A DNA stretch of 64,000 nt from positions 372,001 through 436,000 of the forward strand of contig NZ_JBLXCD010000003.1 in the NCBI RefSeq assembly GCF_048265165.1, in the 5' to 3' direction. A program made the position numbers and the translations under genes. Numbering within the stretch: position 1 is the stretch's first letter; the number at the start of each line of letters is the position of its first letter. Origin of the DNA: Oceanospirillum sp048265165 (GTDB taxonomy: Bacteria; Pseudomonadota; Gammaproteobacteria; Pseudomonadales; Halomonadaceae). The notes beneath the pieces are model-generated. The model saw only the letters and a list, made by a program, of their open reading frames with translations. It had not been told where the DNA came from and ran no database searches. Shown here in pieces: positions 45,167 to 53,545 of the stretch.

Positions 45167-46225
45167 ATGAACGCACGCTATACTCAGCTTTGCCAATGGC
45201 TGACTCAAGTAACGAATATCAACCAGCCTGAGCTTGAGAAAGTTGCCGGTGACGCCAGCTTCCGTCGCTACTACCGTCTGCCTAAAAAAAACGGGCTCCA
45301 CTCCGGCAAAGACACCTCTTATATCGTAATGGACGCACCGCCACCAGAAGAGGATTGCGCTCCGTTTGTCTGTATTGCGCAACATTGGTTCCAACAAAAC
45401 GTCCGTGTCCCTGAAATTATTGCCCAGGATATTGAGCGAGGCTTCCTGCTTCTGGAGGATTTTGGCGATAACCAGTTACTCAGCAACCTGACATCAGATA
45501 CTGCGGTTGCAGGCAGTCTGTACCAGGACGCCTTTGAGGCTTTAATCACGATTCAAAAAACAACCACGCCAGTACTCCCGAATTACAGCTATGAACTTCT
45601 GATGCAGGAGATGGAGCTGTTTAAGGAGTGGTTCTGCAAACAATGGTTATCGTTAGAGCTCAGTGAGAAAGAGATCAGCTTACTGGATCAGACCTTTGAG
45701 CACCTCTGTCACAGCGCACTGCAACAACCCCAGGTCCCCGTTCATCGGGATTACCACGCCCGAAACCTGATGCTTACGCCGGAAAACCATATCGGTATTA
45801 TCGATTTTCAGGATGCCGTTCAGGGCCCAGTCACCTATGACCTGGTCTCGCTGTTAAAAGACTGTTATCTGCACTGGCCAGCCAGCGCCGTTAACCAATG
45901 GCGAAACCGTTATCTGCAAGAGGTTAAAGCCGAAGGTTTATTACCTCAGAGTTACCCTGAGGAGCAATTCCGGCAAGAATTCGATCTCATGGGCGCTCAA
46001 CGCCATATCAAAGTACTGGGTATATTTTCCCGCCTCTGGTTACGGGATGGAAAAGCAGATTATCTGGACGATATACCACGCACGCTTCAGCACCTGTTAG
46101 AGGCAACCTGTGAATACCAGAGCCTGAGTCAATTCAACCAATGGCTGCTTGATCGCATTGTGCCAGCACTCAGTGAGAGACAACATAGATCACACAAAAC
46201 ACAGCTACCCGAGGAAAATACCTAG
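45167..46225 (+). CDS. amgK: N-acetylmuramate/N-acetylglucosamine kinase AmgK
   Basis: Kinase with the aminoglycoside-phosphotransferase fold that phosphorylates MurNAc at the anomeric position in the peptidoglycan-recycling bypass of Pseudomonas, which gives intrinsic fosfomycin tolerance. The 352-residue product has VAGDASFRRYYRL, LLLEDFGDNQLL, the catalytic loop VHRDYHARNLMLTPENH and IIDFQDAVQGPVTYDLVSLLKDCY. It is directly followed by murU and lies divergent from lptD, as in Pseudomonas. Confidence 0.93.
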   Translation: MNARYTQLCQWLTQVTNINQPELEKVAGDASFRRYYRLPKKNGLHSGKDTSYIVMDAPPPEEDCAPFVCIAQHWFQQNVRVPEIIAQDIERGFLLLEDFGDNQLLSNLTSDTAVAGSLYQDAFEALITIQKTTTPVLPNYSYELLMQEMELFKEWFCKQWLSLELSEKEISLLDQTFEHLCHSALQQPQVPVHRDYHARNLMLTPENHIGIIDFQDAVQGPVTYDLVSLLKDCYLHWPASAVNQWRNRYLQEVKAEGLLPQSYPEEQFRQEFDLMGAQRHIKVLGIFSRLWLRDGKADYLDDIPRTLQHLLEATCEYQSLSQFNQWLLDRIVPALSERQHRSHKTQLPEENT

Positions 46226-46226
46226 C

Positions 46227-46940
46227 ATGCAAGCGATGATTCTGGCTGCAGGGCTGGGCAGCCGTATGCGCCCTCTGACCGATCACACACCTAAGCCTTT
46301 GCTCCCTGTGGCCGGAAAGCCTTTGCTGGAGTATCAGATTGAGCGCCTGGTTAATGCTGGCGTTGAATCTATTCTGATTAACGTCAGCTACCTTGCCAGC
46401 CAGATAGACGACTTTATCCACTCCCGGGACTGGCCTATTCCAATTAGCCTCTCCCATGAAAAGCACCCACTGGAAACCGCAGGGGGCATTCAGAAAGCAC
46501 TTGAGCAGGGAAACCTTGACCCGGCTAAACCTATTCTCCTGATCAATGGTGATATCTGGTGTGATTACAACTTCAGTAAACTTTCTAAACTCCCCCCGCA
46601 TTCCTCAGGCCACCTGATTCTGACCGACAACCCGAAGCATAACCCTGACGGTGACTTTTTACTGGCAGGCGATGGCACCGTACACCCGAAACAGGCTCAA
46701 GACTTATCCCTGGTTGACGCAATGATCCCCTTAACGTTTAGTGGTATTAGCTTGCTGGCTCCAGAGCTTATCCCTTCCAGCCAACAGCAGCCACCGCCAT
46801 TGGCTCTGGGGCCAATATTAAGGTCTGCGGCAGAGTTGGGACTGATTACCGGGGAGCACTTCGAAGGTTACTGGCTGGATGTCGGCACACCCGAAAGGTT
46901 GCAGGAGCTGGAAGAAAAAATCCTTAAGGATAGGGAATAA
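46227..46940 (+). CDS. murU: N-acetylmuramate-1-phosphate uridylyltransferase MurU
   Basis: Nucleotidyltransferase that makes UDP-MurNAc from MurNAc-1-phosphate, the partner of AmgK. The 237-residue product starts MQAMILAAGLGSRMRPLTDH, with the GxGxRxxPLT motif, then TPKPLLPVAGKPLLEYQI and ILLINGDIWCDYNF. The ATG lies two bases after the amgK stop with GAGGAAA upstream; longer in-frame starts would run into amgK. Confidence 0.94.
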   Translation: MQAMILAAGLGSRMRPLTDHTPKPLLPVAGKPLLEYQIERLVNAGVESILINVSYLASQIDDFIHSRDWPIPISLSHEKHPLETAGGIQKALEQGNLDPAKPILLINGDIWCDYNFSKLSKLPPHSSGHLILTDNPKHNPDGDFLLAGDGTVHPKQAQDLSLVDAMIPLTFSGISLLAPELIPSSQQQPPPLALGPILRSAAELGLITGEHFEGYWLDVGTPERLQELEEKILKDRE

Positions 46941-46945
46941 ACAAC

Positions 46946-47869
46946 ATGAAGTACCGATTTCCACTCTCATTAAAAATCACCGGCCTTCTGACTGGAATGC
47001 TGACCTGGGGATGGAAAGGAATGATCATAGGTTTTCTGCTTGGCTATCTGCTGGACAGAAAGCTGACGAAATATTTCAATGAAAACAAACAGCCGCCCTA
47101 TGGCAAACGCTATCGCAGTAAAGATGAACAGCTCTTTTTTCAGATCACCTTCCAGATGCTGGGCTACTTGGCTAAAGCTAATGGCAAGGTTTCACAGCAG
47201 GAGATCAGCGTCACAGAGTACATCATGTCATCAATGGCGCTATCAGGGGATGAACGTCTGGCAGCTATTGCTGCATTCAACATAGGCAAAAACCAGCAGA
47301 GCCCTCCTAACCACCTTTTTAAACTGTTCAAAAAGCGATTTAGACATCGCACAGGTAAAAAAGCGGAATGGTTGCACTATCAGTTTCAACTTCTTTATGC
47401 CGAAGGTAGAGCAGAAATACAACGAGTGGAAACTCTTGGGATGAGTGCCTTTTATGCAGGCATATCACCGGAGCAGTTTCAAACACTGCGGCAACAATAT
47501 AGGATGGCCTGGCAGGAAAGTCAGCGTCAATCCTATAACTCTTCATTTACCGGTAGTCGCTCATACAAAGCCGGTGCTGATAAAAGTCGTGAAAATAGCG
47601 AGCACAAATACCAATACAGGCATCAGGCCTTCAGCAACGACCAGTCCCCCGGGGCGGAGCTTGCGGCAGCTTATCAGTTGCTTGGGATATCACCTGACGC
47701 CGACTCTGCCAGCCTGAAGAAAGCCTTTCGCCAGAAAATATCCAAGGTACATCCGGACAAGCTGGCTGGCAGAAATGCCAGCCCAGAGGAGCAAACCCAA
47801 GCCAAAGAACTATCTCAGCAGCTGCAGTCCGCTTATCAGCGGATTAAAGAAAGCCGTATGGTTTTGTGA
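46946..47869 (+). CDS. djlA: Membrane-anchored DnaJ-like protein DjlA
   Basis: Type III J-domain protein. The 307-residue product has an N-terminal membrane segment (about 10-38, LLTGMLTWGWKGMIIGFLLGYLL), a TerB-like helical domain (about 55-190), a Ser-rich linker, and a C-terminal J domain. The J domain (YQLLGISPDADSASLKKAFRQKISKVHPDKLAGR) carries an intact HPD motif. E. coli DjlA influences colanic-acid signalling. Follows murU by five bases, as in Pseudomonas. Confidence 0.93.
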   Translation: MKYRFPLSLKITGLLTGMLTWGWKGMIIGFLLGYLLDRKLTKYFNENKQPPYGKRYRSKDEQLFFQITFQMLGYLAKANGKVSQQEISVTEYIMSSMALSGDERLAAIAAFNIGKNQQSPPNHLFKLFKKRFRHRTGKKAEWLHYQFQLLYAEGRAEIQRVETLGMSAFYAGISPEQFQTLRQQYRMAWQESQRQSYNSSFTGSRSYKAGADKSRENSEHKYQYRHQAFSNDQSPGAELAAAYQLLGISPDADSASLKKAFRQKISKVHPDKLAGRNASPEEQTQAKELSQQLQSAYQRIKESRMVL

Positions 47870-47904
47870 CAGGCCGTCTTTAGACAATCTGCCTTTCACG
47901 ACGA

Positions 47905-49158
47905 TCAATAGCGCGAGCGCTCCATACGCTCCTCATACAATGAGCGAATTGGCCCTTTAATATACGAATCTTCAGGCTCTCGCTCATCCCCTTCAAACTG
48001 ATACAGATAATCAAGCCAACCTCTCAGGGACTGCACAACCCGACGATCTTTCGCCTGCGTCTGGCCTGATTGCAATCCTACTCCCCCCAAGCGGGTCTGC
48101 CGGTAGTATGGATTACCTGACCGGCGGGCAAAATTTGCACGTTCTTCCGCAAAGAGCTTATCGAAACGATTATCATCGTAGTACAGATCCAGTATCGGTC
48201 TTTGCTGAGTCAGCAACAATGACGGAAGATCTACCTCAATATTGCGCTGGGGCATATGAGGCTGAATCATAACAACCGCTTGTTCCGGTGGTGCAGGATT
48301 ATCTTTCAGGTAATCCATAATCCAGACAGCACCTACACCATACCCGACATAAACAACCTGTTCATACCCCTGGGTTTTCAGGTGAGATACTGCAGCCTGA
48401 ATTCGGGCATCAATACGATCAGCAAGCGGCCCTTTATCCTCAACCGGCAAAAATGTTGGCTTAGGGGGTGGCCAATCAGCCTTAACACGTCCCTCCCCAT
48501 CTTCGGTATCACCTAACTCGTCACCCTCTTCATCAGGTGCCGTTTCCGGTTCAACAACATCTGCCACACTCTCTTCATCAAGATCACCCTCAGCATCTGA
48601 AAGCTCTTCTTCATCTTCCTCGCTTTCAGGTATCCCGACCAAAATCTGGGTAGCCGGTAGCGTTCTCTCGGGAATTTCCGCCGGGCCAGGGCTTGGGATC
48701 GCAACCGAAAGCGTTGCCCAACCAAAGTCCGGCATCTGAGTCCGAACAGGGTTAACCACCATAGGCCAGTCAGGATGTCCGTCCTCCATATGAAGAATGA
48801 CCAAGGCACCATGAGCTTTTGGCGTATTCTCAGGATGGTAGAGCGCTAAAAACTCTTCCTGATTTGCCGTCAGCTTCAACACCTCTCTTGGGTCGGCCTG
48901 CTGTGCCAATACCTCAAAACGGGTTTTCTCTGCATCGGGCACCACATAAGGCTTCGGCGGCTCCTTAGGTTTTGCCGGCTCCTCCTGAGCATCTTCACTA
49001 TCAAAAGGCTCCTCTTCTGCCGCATAAGCAAAAGGGTTCAGAGCAAGAGATGCCAACCCCAGCATCAACAGACTGTAACGCAGAGCCTTAACAGGCTTTA
49101 CCAGCCTGACTCCTGCCAGCTTTTCAGAGACGCCACCTATCCATCTCGATTGAACCAT
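47905..49158 (-). CDS. DUF3530 exported alpha/beta-hydrolase-like protein with acidic insert
   Basis: The 417-residue product has an N-terminal hydrophobic signal (about 27-47, ending FAYAAEEE). It continues with a DUF3530-type fold including YHPENTPKAHGALVILHMEDGHPDWP and the elbow-like VVYVGYGVGAVWIMDYL, where the usual nucleophile position is Gly-Val rather than Ser. It also has HLKTQGYEQ. Around residues 175-220 a long Glu/Asp-rich insert (EEDEEELSDAEGDLDEE and more) makes it longer than the family members I know. Function unknown. Confidence 0.8.
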   Translation of the reverse strand: MVQSRWIGGVSEKLAGVRLVKPVKALRYSLLMLGLASLALNPFAYAAEEEPFDSEDAQEEPAKPKEPPKPYVVPDAEKTRFEVLAQQADPREVLKLTANQEEFLALYHPENTPKAHGALVILHMEDGHPDWPMVVNPVRTQMPDFGWATLSVAIPSPGPAEIPERTLPATQILVGIPESEEDEEELSDAEGDLDEESVADVVEPETAPDEEGDELGDTEDGEGRVKADWPPPKPTFLPVEDKGPLADRIDARIQAAVSHLKTQGYEQVVYVGYGVGAVWIMDYLKDNPAPPEQAVVMIQPHMPQRNIEVDLPSLLLTQQRPILDLYYDDNRFDKLFAEERANFARRSGNPYYRQTRLGGVGLQSGQTQAKDRRVVQSLRGWLDYLYQFEGDEREPEDSYIKGPIRSLYEERMERSRY

Positions 49159-49470
49159 GCCTTTTTCCTGTTCCGCTATAATTCTCTAACAGTAACGCTG
49201 GCAATATCAGACACAGTCTGTGTAAAAAACAGGGTCGTCAGCCAACGATGATACCTGCAGTATAAATAACATCCTGACGATTAAGAACCCGCATCTCCAG
49301 CAAGGCAACAAAAAGACACGACATACAACATTGAATAAATGTTAAAGGATACAGCACGGGATACCACAAGATTGGCTGATAGCACTGACGATCACCTTTC
49401 GTTAAAATGACGCCACCTGAACCTCAGCCCTTCGGCTGGCCCGAATATTTAAGACCGATGAGAGTAACTG
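49159..49470. other. Intergenic region before rpe
   Basis: About 310 bases between the divergent DUF3530 gene and rpe. Both promoters must lie here. A TAAAAT-like -10 occurs near 49403-49408, but no good -35 could be assigned. No gene or repeat is seen. Confidence 0.45.
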
Positions 49471-50145
49471 ATGTCTGATTTCAAAATCGCACCGTCCATC
49501 CTATCCGCTGACTTTGCCCGCTTGGGTGAAGAAGTCGATAACGTTCTGGCCAGCGGTGCCGACGTGGTTCACTTTGATGTGATGGACAACCACTACGTTC
49601 CAAATCTGACGATCGGCCCCATGGTCTGTAAAGCCCTGCGCAACCACGGTGTTACCGCCCCCATCGATGTACACCTGATGGTCTCCCCGGTTGACCGCAT
49701 GATCAGTGACTTTATCGATGCCGGTGCCAGCTGGATCACCTTCCACCCGGAAGCATCTGACCATATCGACCGCTCTCTCTCGATGATTCGCGATGGCGGC
49801 TGCAAATCCGGTCTTGTTTTTAACCCAGCCACACCACTGCATTATCTGGACTACGTACTGGATAAAGTCGATATGATTCTTTTGATGTCGGTAAACCCAG
49901 GTTTTGGCGGTCAAAAGTTTATCCCCGGCACATTGGATAAACTGCGTCAGGCACGAAAAATCATCGACGACAGCGGTTACGATATCCGCCTTGAAATCGA
50001 CGGCGGCGTGGGAATCCAGAATATTCGCGAGATCGCCGAAGCCGGTGCCGACACCTTTGTTGCCGGTTCTGCCATCTTCAACACCGATGATTACAAAGCC
50101 ACCATCGATGCGATGCGTGCCGAGCTTGCCAAAGTCGAGCGTTAA
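49471..50145 (+). CDS. rpe: Ribulose-phosphate 3-epimerase
   Basis: Interconverts ribulose-5-phosphate and xylulose-5-phosphate in the pentose phosphate pathway. The 224-residue TIM-barrel product has APSILSADFARLGEEV, DVVHFDVMDNHYVPNLTIGP, DVHLMVSPVD and MSVNPGFGGQKFIP, and a C-terminal DTFVAGSAIF phosphate-binding loop. First of the rpe-gph-trpE series seen also in Pseudomonas; a terminator-like hairpin follows. Confidence 0.97.
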   Translation: MSDFKIAPSILSADFARLGEEVDNVLASGADVVHFDVMDNHYVPNLTIGPMVCKALRNHGVTAPIDVHLMVSPVDRMISDFIDAGASWITFHPEASDHIDRSLSMIRDGGCKSGLVFNPATPLHYLDYVLDKVDMILLMSVNPGFGGQKFIPGTLDKLRQARKIIDDSGYDIRLEIDGGVGIQNIREIAEAGADTFVAGSAIFNTDDYKATIDAMRAELAKVER

Positions 50146-50156
50146 CTACCGGCAGA

Positions 50157-50187
50157 TAAAAGGCATTCGATTGAGTGCCTTTTTACA
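50157..50187 (+). terminator. Hairpin between rpe and gph
   Basis: AAAGGCA / TGCCTTT (loop TTCGATTGAG) followed by T5, 12 bases after rpe. It would reduce read-through into gph. Confidence 0.7.
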
Positions 50188-50224
50188 TTTGTACTATCAG
50201 GCTAATCAACACATAGGCAACCCC

Positions 50225-50899
50225 ATGCACCCTCTACTCTCTGATATTCAGCTGCTCGCTTTTGATCTGGATGGCACTCTGATCGATTCCGTACCGGATT
50301 TAGCTGACGCAGTTGATCAAATGCTTATCGAGCTGGATCGCCCTAGGGCAGGTCAAGACAAGGTGCGCAGCTGGGTCGGTCAGGGCGCTATAGTACTGGT
50401 CAAGCGGGCACTGGCAGATGGCCTGAAGATCGACCAGATTGACGAAACCTCAGATCTGTTTATGCAGGCCTATGCAACCTTTTTAACAGTCTACGATGCC
50501 AATAAAGGTGCAAAAACCCGCTGCTATGCCGGTATTTTTGAACTACTGAACGCCGTAAAAAAAGCACAAATTCCCATGGCGCTGATCACAAATAAACCTT
50601 ACTGCTTTGTGCCGGAGATTCTTGAACAACTGAATCTGGGCCACTATTTTGATCTGGTTTTAGGTGGTGATTCTCTCGAAGAGAAAAAACCATCGCCCCT
50701 GCCACTCCTGTTCGCTGCAGAACAACTGAAAGCCGAGCCCACCCGAAGCCTTATGATCGGAGACTCAATTACCGATATCTCTGCCGGGCAAAAAGCCAGC
50801 TTTAAAACCGTTGCTGTCCGATATGGTTATGACCATGGATTACCAGTAGACCAATGTGGGGCTGATCTTGTAGTTGATTCATTAGCTGAGCTGGTATAA
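50225..50899 (+). CDS. gph: Phosphoglycolate phosphatase
   Basis: HAD-superfamily phosphatase removing 2-phosphoglycolate, for example from DNA-end repair. The 224-residue product begins LLSDIQLLAFDLDGTLIDSVPDL with the nucleophile motif DLDGT, then ALITNKPYCFVPEIL and KPSPLPLLFAAEQL, and motif 4 MIGDSITDI. The start MHPLLS is chosen because longer frames overlap rpe. Ribosome site weak. Precedes the trp leader. Confidence 0.93.
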   Translation: MHPLLSDIQLLAFDLDGTLIDSVPDLADAVDQMLIELDRPRAGQDKVRSWVGQGAIVLVKRALADGLKIDQIDETSDLFMQAYATFLTVYDANKGAKTRCYAGIFELLNAVKKAQIPMALITNKPYCFVPEILEQLNLGHYFDLVLGGDSLEEKKPSPLPLLFAAEQLKAEPTRSLMIGDSITDISAGQKASFKTVAVRYGYDHGLPVDQCGADLVVDSLAELV

Positions 50900-51189
50900 C
50901 TTAGGCGCTTTAATAGCAAGAATATATAGTTTATCAAGCTGTTAGCGCGTCTGGTTATATAAGTGCTGCAGACACCCAACATTAACATCCTCTATAAAAC
51001 GGGCCTGATATGTTTCCTGACAAATCACTGGGATTGATGCGCGAGGTAAAACGCTGGCGATGGTGAAGCTCACTCTGCGTGTGTTAGTGCCACTCTTTTT
51101 TGCAGAGTTCAGGCCTGCCATACCGCTGCTTTCACAGATATTCGTTTGCGCTTTATTTCCCATTTATACCGTGACAGGAAGACAAAATC
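50900..51189. other. trpE leader region
   Basis: About 290 bases between gph and trpE. It contains the Trp-rich leader peptide gene (51037-51066) and a 7-bp inverted repeat ACTCTGC / GCAGAGT (51072-51108) enclosing a T6 run at 51096-51101. I could not build a clean terminator/antiterminator pair by eye. A minus-strand frame here is probably spurious. Confidence 0.5.
51037..51066 (+). CDS. trpL: trp leader peptide
   Basis: A 9-residue peptide, MREVKRWRW, ends with Trp-Arg-Trp just before the stop codon, about 120 bases upstream of trpE, behind a TGGGA ribosome site. Trp is otherwise rare, so two Trp codons at the end of a short frame upstream of trpE is the hallmark of transcription attenuation. 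In Pseudomonas trpE is known to be controlled by attenuation. Too short for routine gene finding. Confidence 0.7.
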   Translation: MREVKRWRW

Positions 51190-52674
51190 ATGACCCCGGA
51201 ACGCTTCTCTGAGCTGGCCGAGCAAGGCTACAACCGCATCCCTCTGGTACGTGAAGTACTGGCTGACCTCGACACACCATTAAGCACCTACCTGAAACTA
51301 GCTGACCAGCCCTACAGCTATCTGCTGGAATCCGTTGAAGGTGGAGAGAAATGGGGCCGTTATTCCATTATTGGCCTGCCCTGCCAACGCCGTCTTCAGG
51401 TTCGGGGCCACGAGGTCACGCTATATGAAGGCAGTGCGGTTCTGGAACAGAGTCACCAGGATGCCCCCCTGACTTATATCGAAGATTTCCAGAAACGCTT
51501 CTCTGTGCCGGAACTGGATAACCTGCCACTGTTTACCGGCGGCCTTGTGGGTTACTTCGGTTACGACACCGTGCGTTATGTGGAAAAGCGCTTGGTCAAC
51601 ATCCCGGAAAATGATCCTATCGACGTACCGGATATTCTGCTGCTGATCTCAGAGGAGGTTGTTGTTTTCGACAACCTCAGTGGCAAGTTGTACCTGATTG
51701 TTCACGCCAACACAGAACATAAGCGCCCGCTGGAAAAAGCTCGCCAGCGCCTGAATGAGCTAGAGCGCCAGCTGCGCTCACTTGCCGTTTCCTCCTATAG
51801 TGTCGGCACAGGTAGAACGACACTGGAAAGCGATTTTAAATCCGGTTTTACCGAAGAAAAATTCAAAGAAGCGGTCAGCAAAATCAAAGAGTACGTACTG
51901 GCCGGCGACATTATGCAATGCGTTATTTCTCAGCGTATGTCGACCCCTTTTGAAGCTCAACCGCTGGAGCTGTACCGCGCCCTGCGTTGCCTTAATCCAT
52001 CACCTTATATGTTTTTCTTCAACCTGGATGACTTTCACGTCGTTGGTTCCTCACCGGAAATCCTAGCGCGCGTAGAAGACAACCTGGTCACGGTTCGCCC
52101 TATTGCAGGCACCCGTAAACGCGGAGCCACAGAAGCTGAAGATAAGGCTCTGGAAGAGGAGCTGCTGGCCGATCCAAAAGAACTGGCGGAGCACCTGATG
52201 CTGATCGATCTGGGCCGCAATGATGTCGGTCGCATCGCCCAAACCGGCAGTGTCACGCTGACCGATAAGATGGTGATAGAGCGATACTCCCATGTGATGC
52301 ATATCGTTTCCAGCGTCACCGGCCAGCTAAAAGAAGACATGAGCGCCATGGATGTACTGAAGGCCACGCTGCCAGCTGGTACGTTAAGCGGCGCGCCTAA
52401 AGTCCGGGCGATGGAAATCATCGACGAGATGGAACCGGTGAAACGGGGTGTCTATGGCGGTGCAGTGGGTTACCTCTCCTGGAATGGCAATATGGATACG
52501 GCCATTGCGATCCGTACCGCTGTAATCAAAGATCAGATACTGCACATTCAGGCAGGAGCTGGTGTCGTAGCAGACTCCGAACCGCGTTTAGAGTGGAAAG
52601 AGACCATGAACAAAGGCCGAGCAATCTTTAAAGCTGTTGCAATGGCAGAAAAAGGGTTGGACAACCCGGAGTAG
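51190..52674 (+). CDS. trpE: Anthranilate synthase component I
   Basis: Makes anthranilate from chorismate with ammonia supplied by TrpG. The 494-residue product has the tryptophan-feedback motif LLES (YSYLLESVEGG), GLVGYFGYDTVRYVE, SPYMFFFNLDDFHVVGSSPE, RPIAGTRKRG, and ERYSHVMHIVSSVTG near the end. Good AGGAAG ribosome site. Preceded by a Trp-rich leader peptide. Confidence 0.97.
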   Translation: MTPERFSELAEQGYNRIPLVREVLADLDTPLSTYLKLADQPYSYLLESVEGGEKWGRYSIIGLPCQRRLQVRGHEVTLYEGSAVLEQSHQDAPLTYIEDFQKRFSVPELDNLPLFTGGLVGYFGYDTVRYVEKRLVNIPENDPIDVPDILLLISEEVVVFDNLSGKLYLIVHANTEHKRPLEKARQRLNELERQLRSLAVSSYSVGTGRTTLESDFKSGFTEEKFKEAVSKIKEYVLAGDIMQCVISQRMSTPFEAQPLELYRALRCLNPSPYMFFFNLDDFHVVGSSPEILARVEDNLVTVRPIAGTRKRGATEAEDKALEEELLADPKELAEHLMLIDLGRNDVGRIAQTGSVTLTDKMVIERYSHVMHIVSSVTGQLKEDMSAMDVLKATLPAGTLSGAPKVRAMEIIDEMEPVKRGVYGGAVGYLSWNGNMDTAIAIRTAVIKDQILHIQAGAGVVADSEPRLEWKETMNKGRAIFKAVAMAEKGLDNPE

Positions 52675-52773
52675 TACCCGTCATACAGGGGTACGGCCGG
52701 AGCCAACAGCCAAAATTGCTCTTAACGCCTTTAAGATTGATATTAAAAGCAACTTATTCAAAGACTTAAGATA

Positions 52774-52801
52774 ATTCTGACTACCAATAGGTAGCCAGAA
52801 T
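52774..52801 (+). repeat. Hairpin just upstream of trpG
   Basis: ATTCTG-A-CTACC and GGTAG-C-CAGAAT pair around an AATA loop with one mismatch. It ends 13 bases before the trpG ATG, close to the ribosome site, with no T-run after it. It could act on translation or mRNA processing between trpE and trpG. Confidence 0.5.
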
Positions 52802-52814
52802 ACAGGTACAGACC

Positions 52815-53399
52815 ATGCTGTTAATGATCGATAACTACGACTCTTTCACCTATAACGTCGTGCAATACTTTGCCGAACTCGGTGCCGATGTTCAGGTGTA
52901 CCGGAACGACGAAATTACCATCGAACAGATCGAGGCCCTAAAGCCAGATCATCTGGTGATCTCACCGGGGCCCTGCACCCCGAATGAAGCGGGTATATCC
53001 GTGGCGGCGATTAAACACTTCGCCGGAAAACTACCGATTCTTGGAATCTGCCTGGGCCATCAGAGTATCGGCCAGGCCTTTGGCGGTAAGGTGGTTCGTG
53101 CCAAGGAAGTTATGCATGGAAAAACCTCCCCCGTTCACCATATCAATGATGGCGTTTTTGGCGGTCTGGATAATCCGTTCCAGGCCACCCGCTACCACTC
53201 TCTGGTGGTGGAGCGAGACAGTCTGCCGGAGTGCCTAGAGGTCACGGCCTGGGTGAATAACGAGGATGGCACTCCCGATGAGATTATGGGCTTACGCCAT
53301 AAAACCCTGCCGATCGAAGGTGTGCAGTTCCACCCGGAATCCATTCTGACCGAGCACGGTCACGATATGCTGCAGAACTTTCTGAATCAGAAGCTGTAA
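52815..53399 (+). CDS. trpG: Anthranilate synthase component II (glutamine amidotransferase)
   Basis: Supplies ammonia from glutamine to TrpE. The 194-residue product has LLMIDNYDSFTYNVVQYF, the oxyanion motif VISPGPCTPNEAG, nucleophile GICLGHQSIGQAFGG and the catalytic His in GVQFHPESILTEHG. Class I amidotransferase of normal length. First of trpG-trpD-trpC. Confidence 0.97.
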   Translation: MLLMIDNYDSFTYNVVQYFAELGADVQVYRNDEITIEQIEALKPDHLVISPGPCTPNEAGISVAAIKHFAGKLPILGICLGHQSIGQAFGGKVVRAKEVMHGKTSPVHHINDGVFGGLDNPFQATRYHSLVVERDSLPECLEVTAWVNNEDGTPDEIMGLRHKTLPIEGVQFHPESILTEHGHDMLQNFLNQKL

Positions 53400-53438
53400 C
53401 AGAACCACTGGGTTAATCATTTTATTTTAATAGACAAA

Positions 53439-53459
53439 AGCAGCCCGAAGAGGCTGCTA
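53439..53459. repeat. Hairpin between trpG and trpD
   Basis: Perfect 7-bp inverted repeat AGCAGCC / GGCTGCT with a CGAAGA loop in the 146-base trpG-trpD gap. It lacks a T-run on the coding strand and so is not an obvious terminator for trpG. Confidence 0.45.
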
Positions 53460-53545
53460 TGAAGCTGACAGTAACACGGCTTATTTAAGTGTCATCAGCA
53501 TTGCTGACCGCATAAAGAAGCCACGCTATTACAGGACCCTGGAAC

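Noticed and set aside
50942..51163. A 73-residue minus-strand reading frame in the gph-trpE gap
   Set aside because: It overlaps the trp leader peptide on the other strand, has no recognisable similarity or clear ribosome site, and its composition looks random.
52675..52814. trpG-trpD-trpC leader peptide
   Set aside because: No short frame with consecutive or clustered Trp codons exists in this gap; only the hairpin could be supported.
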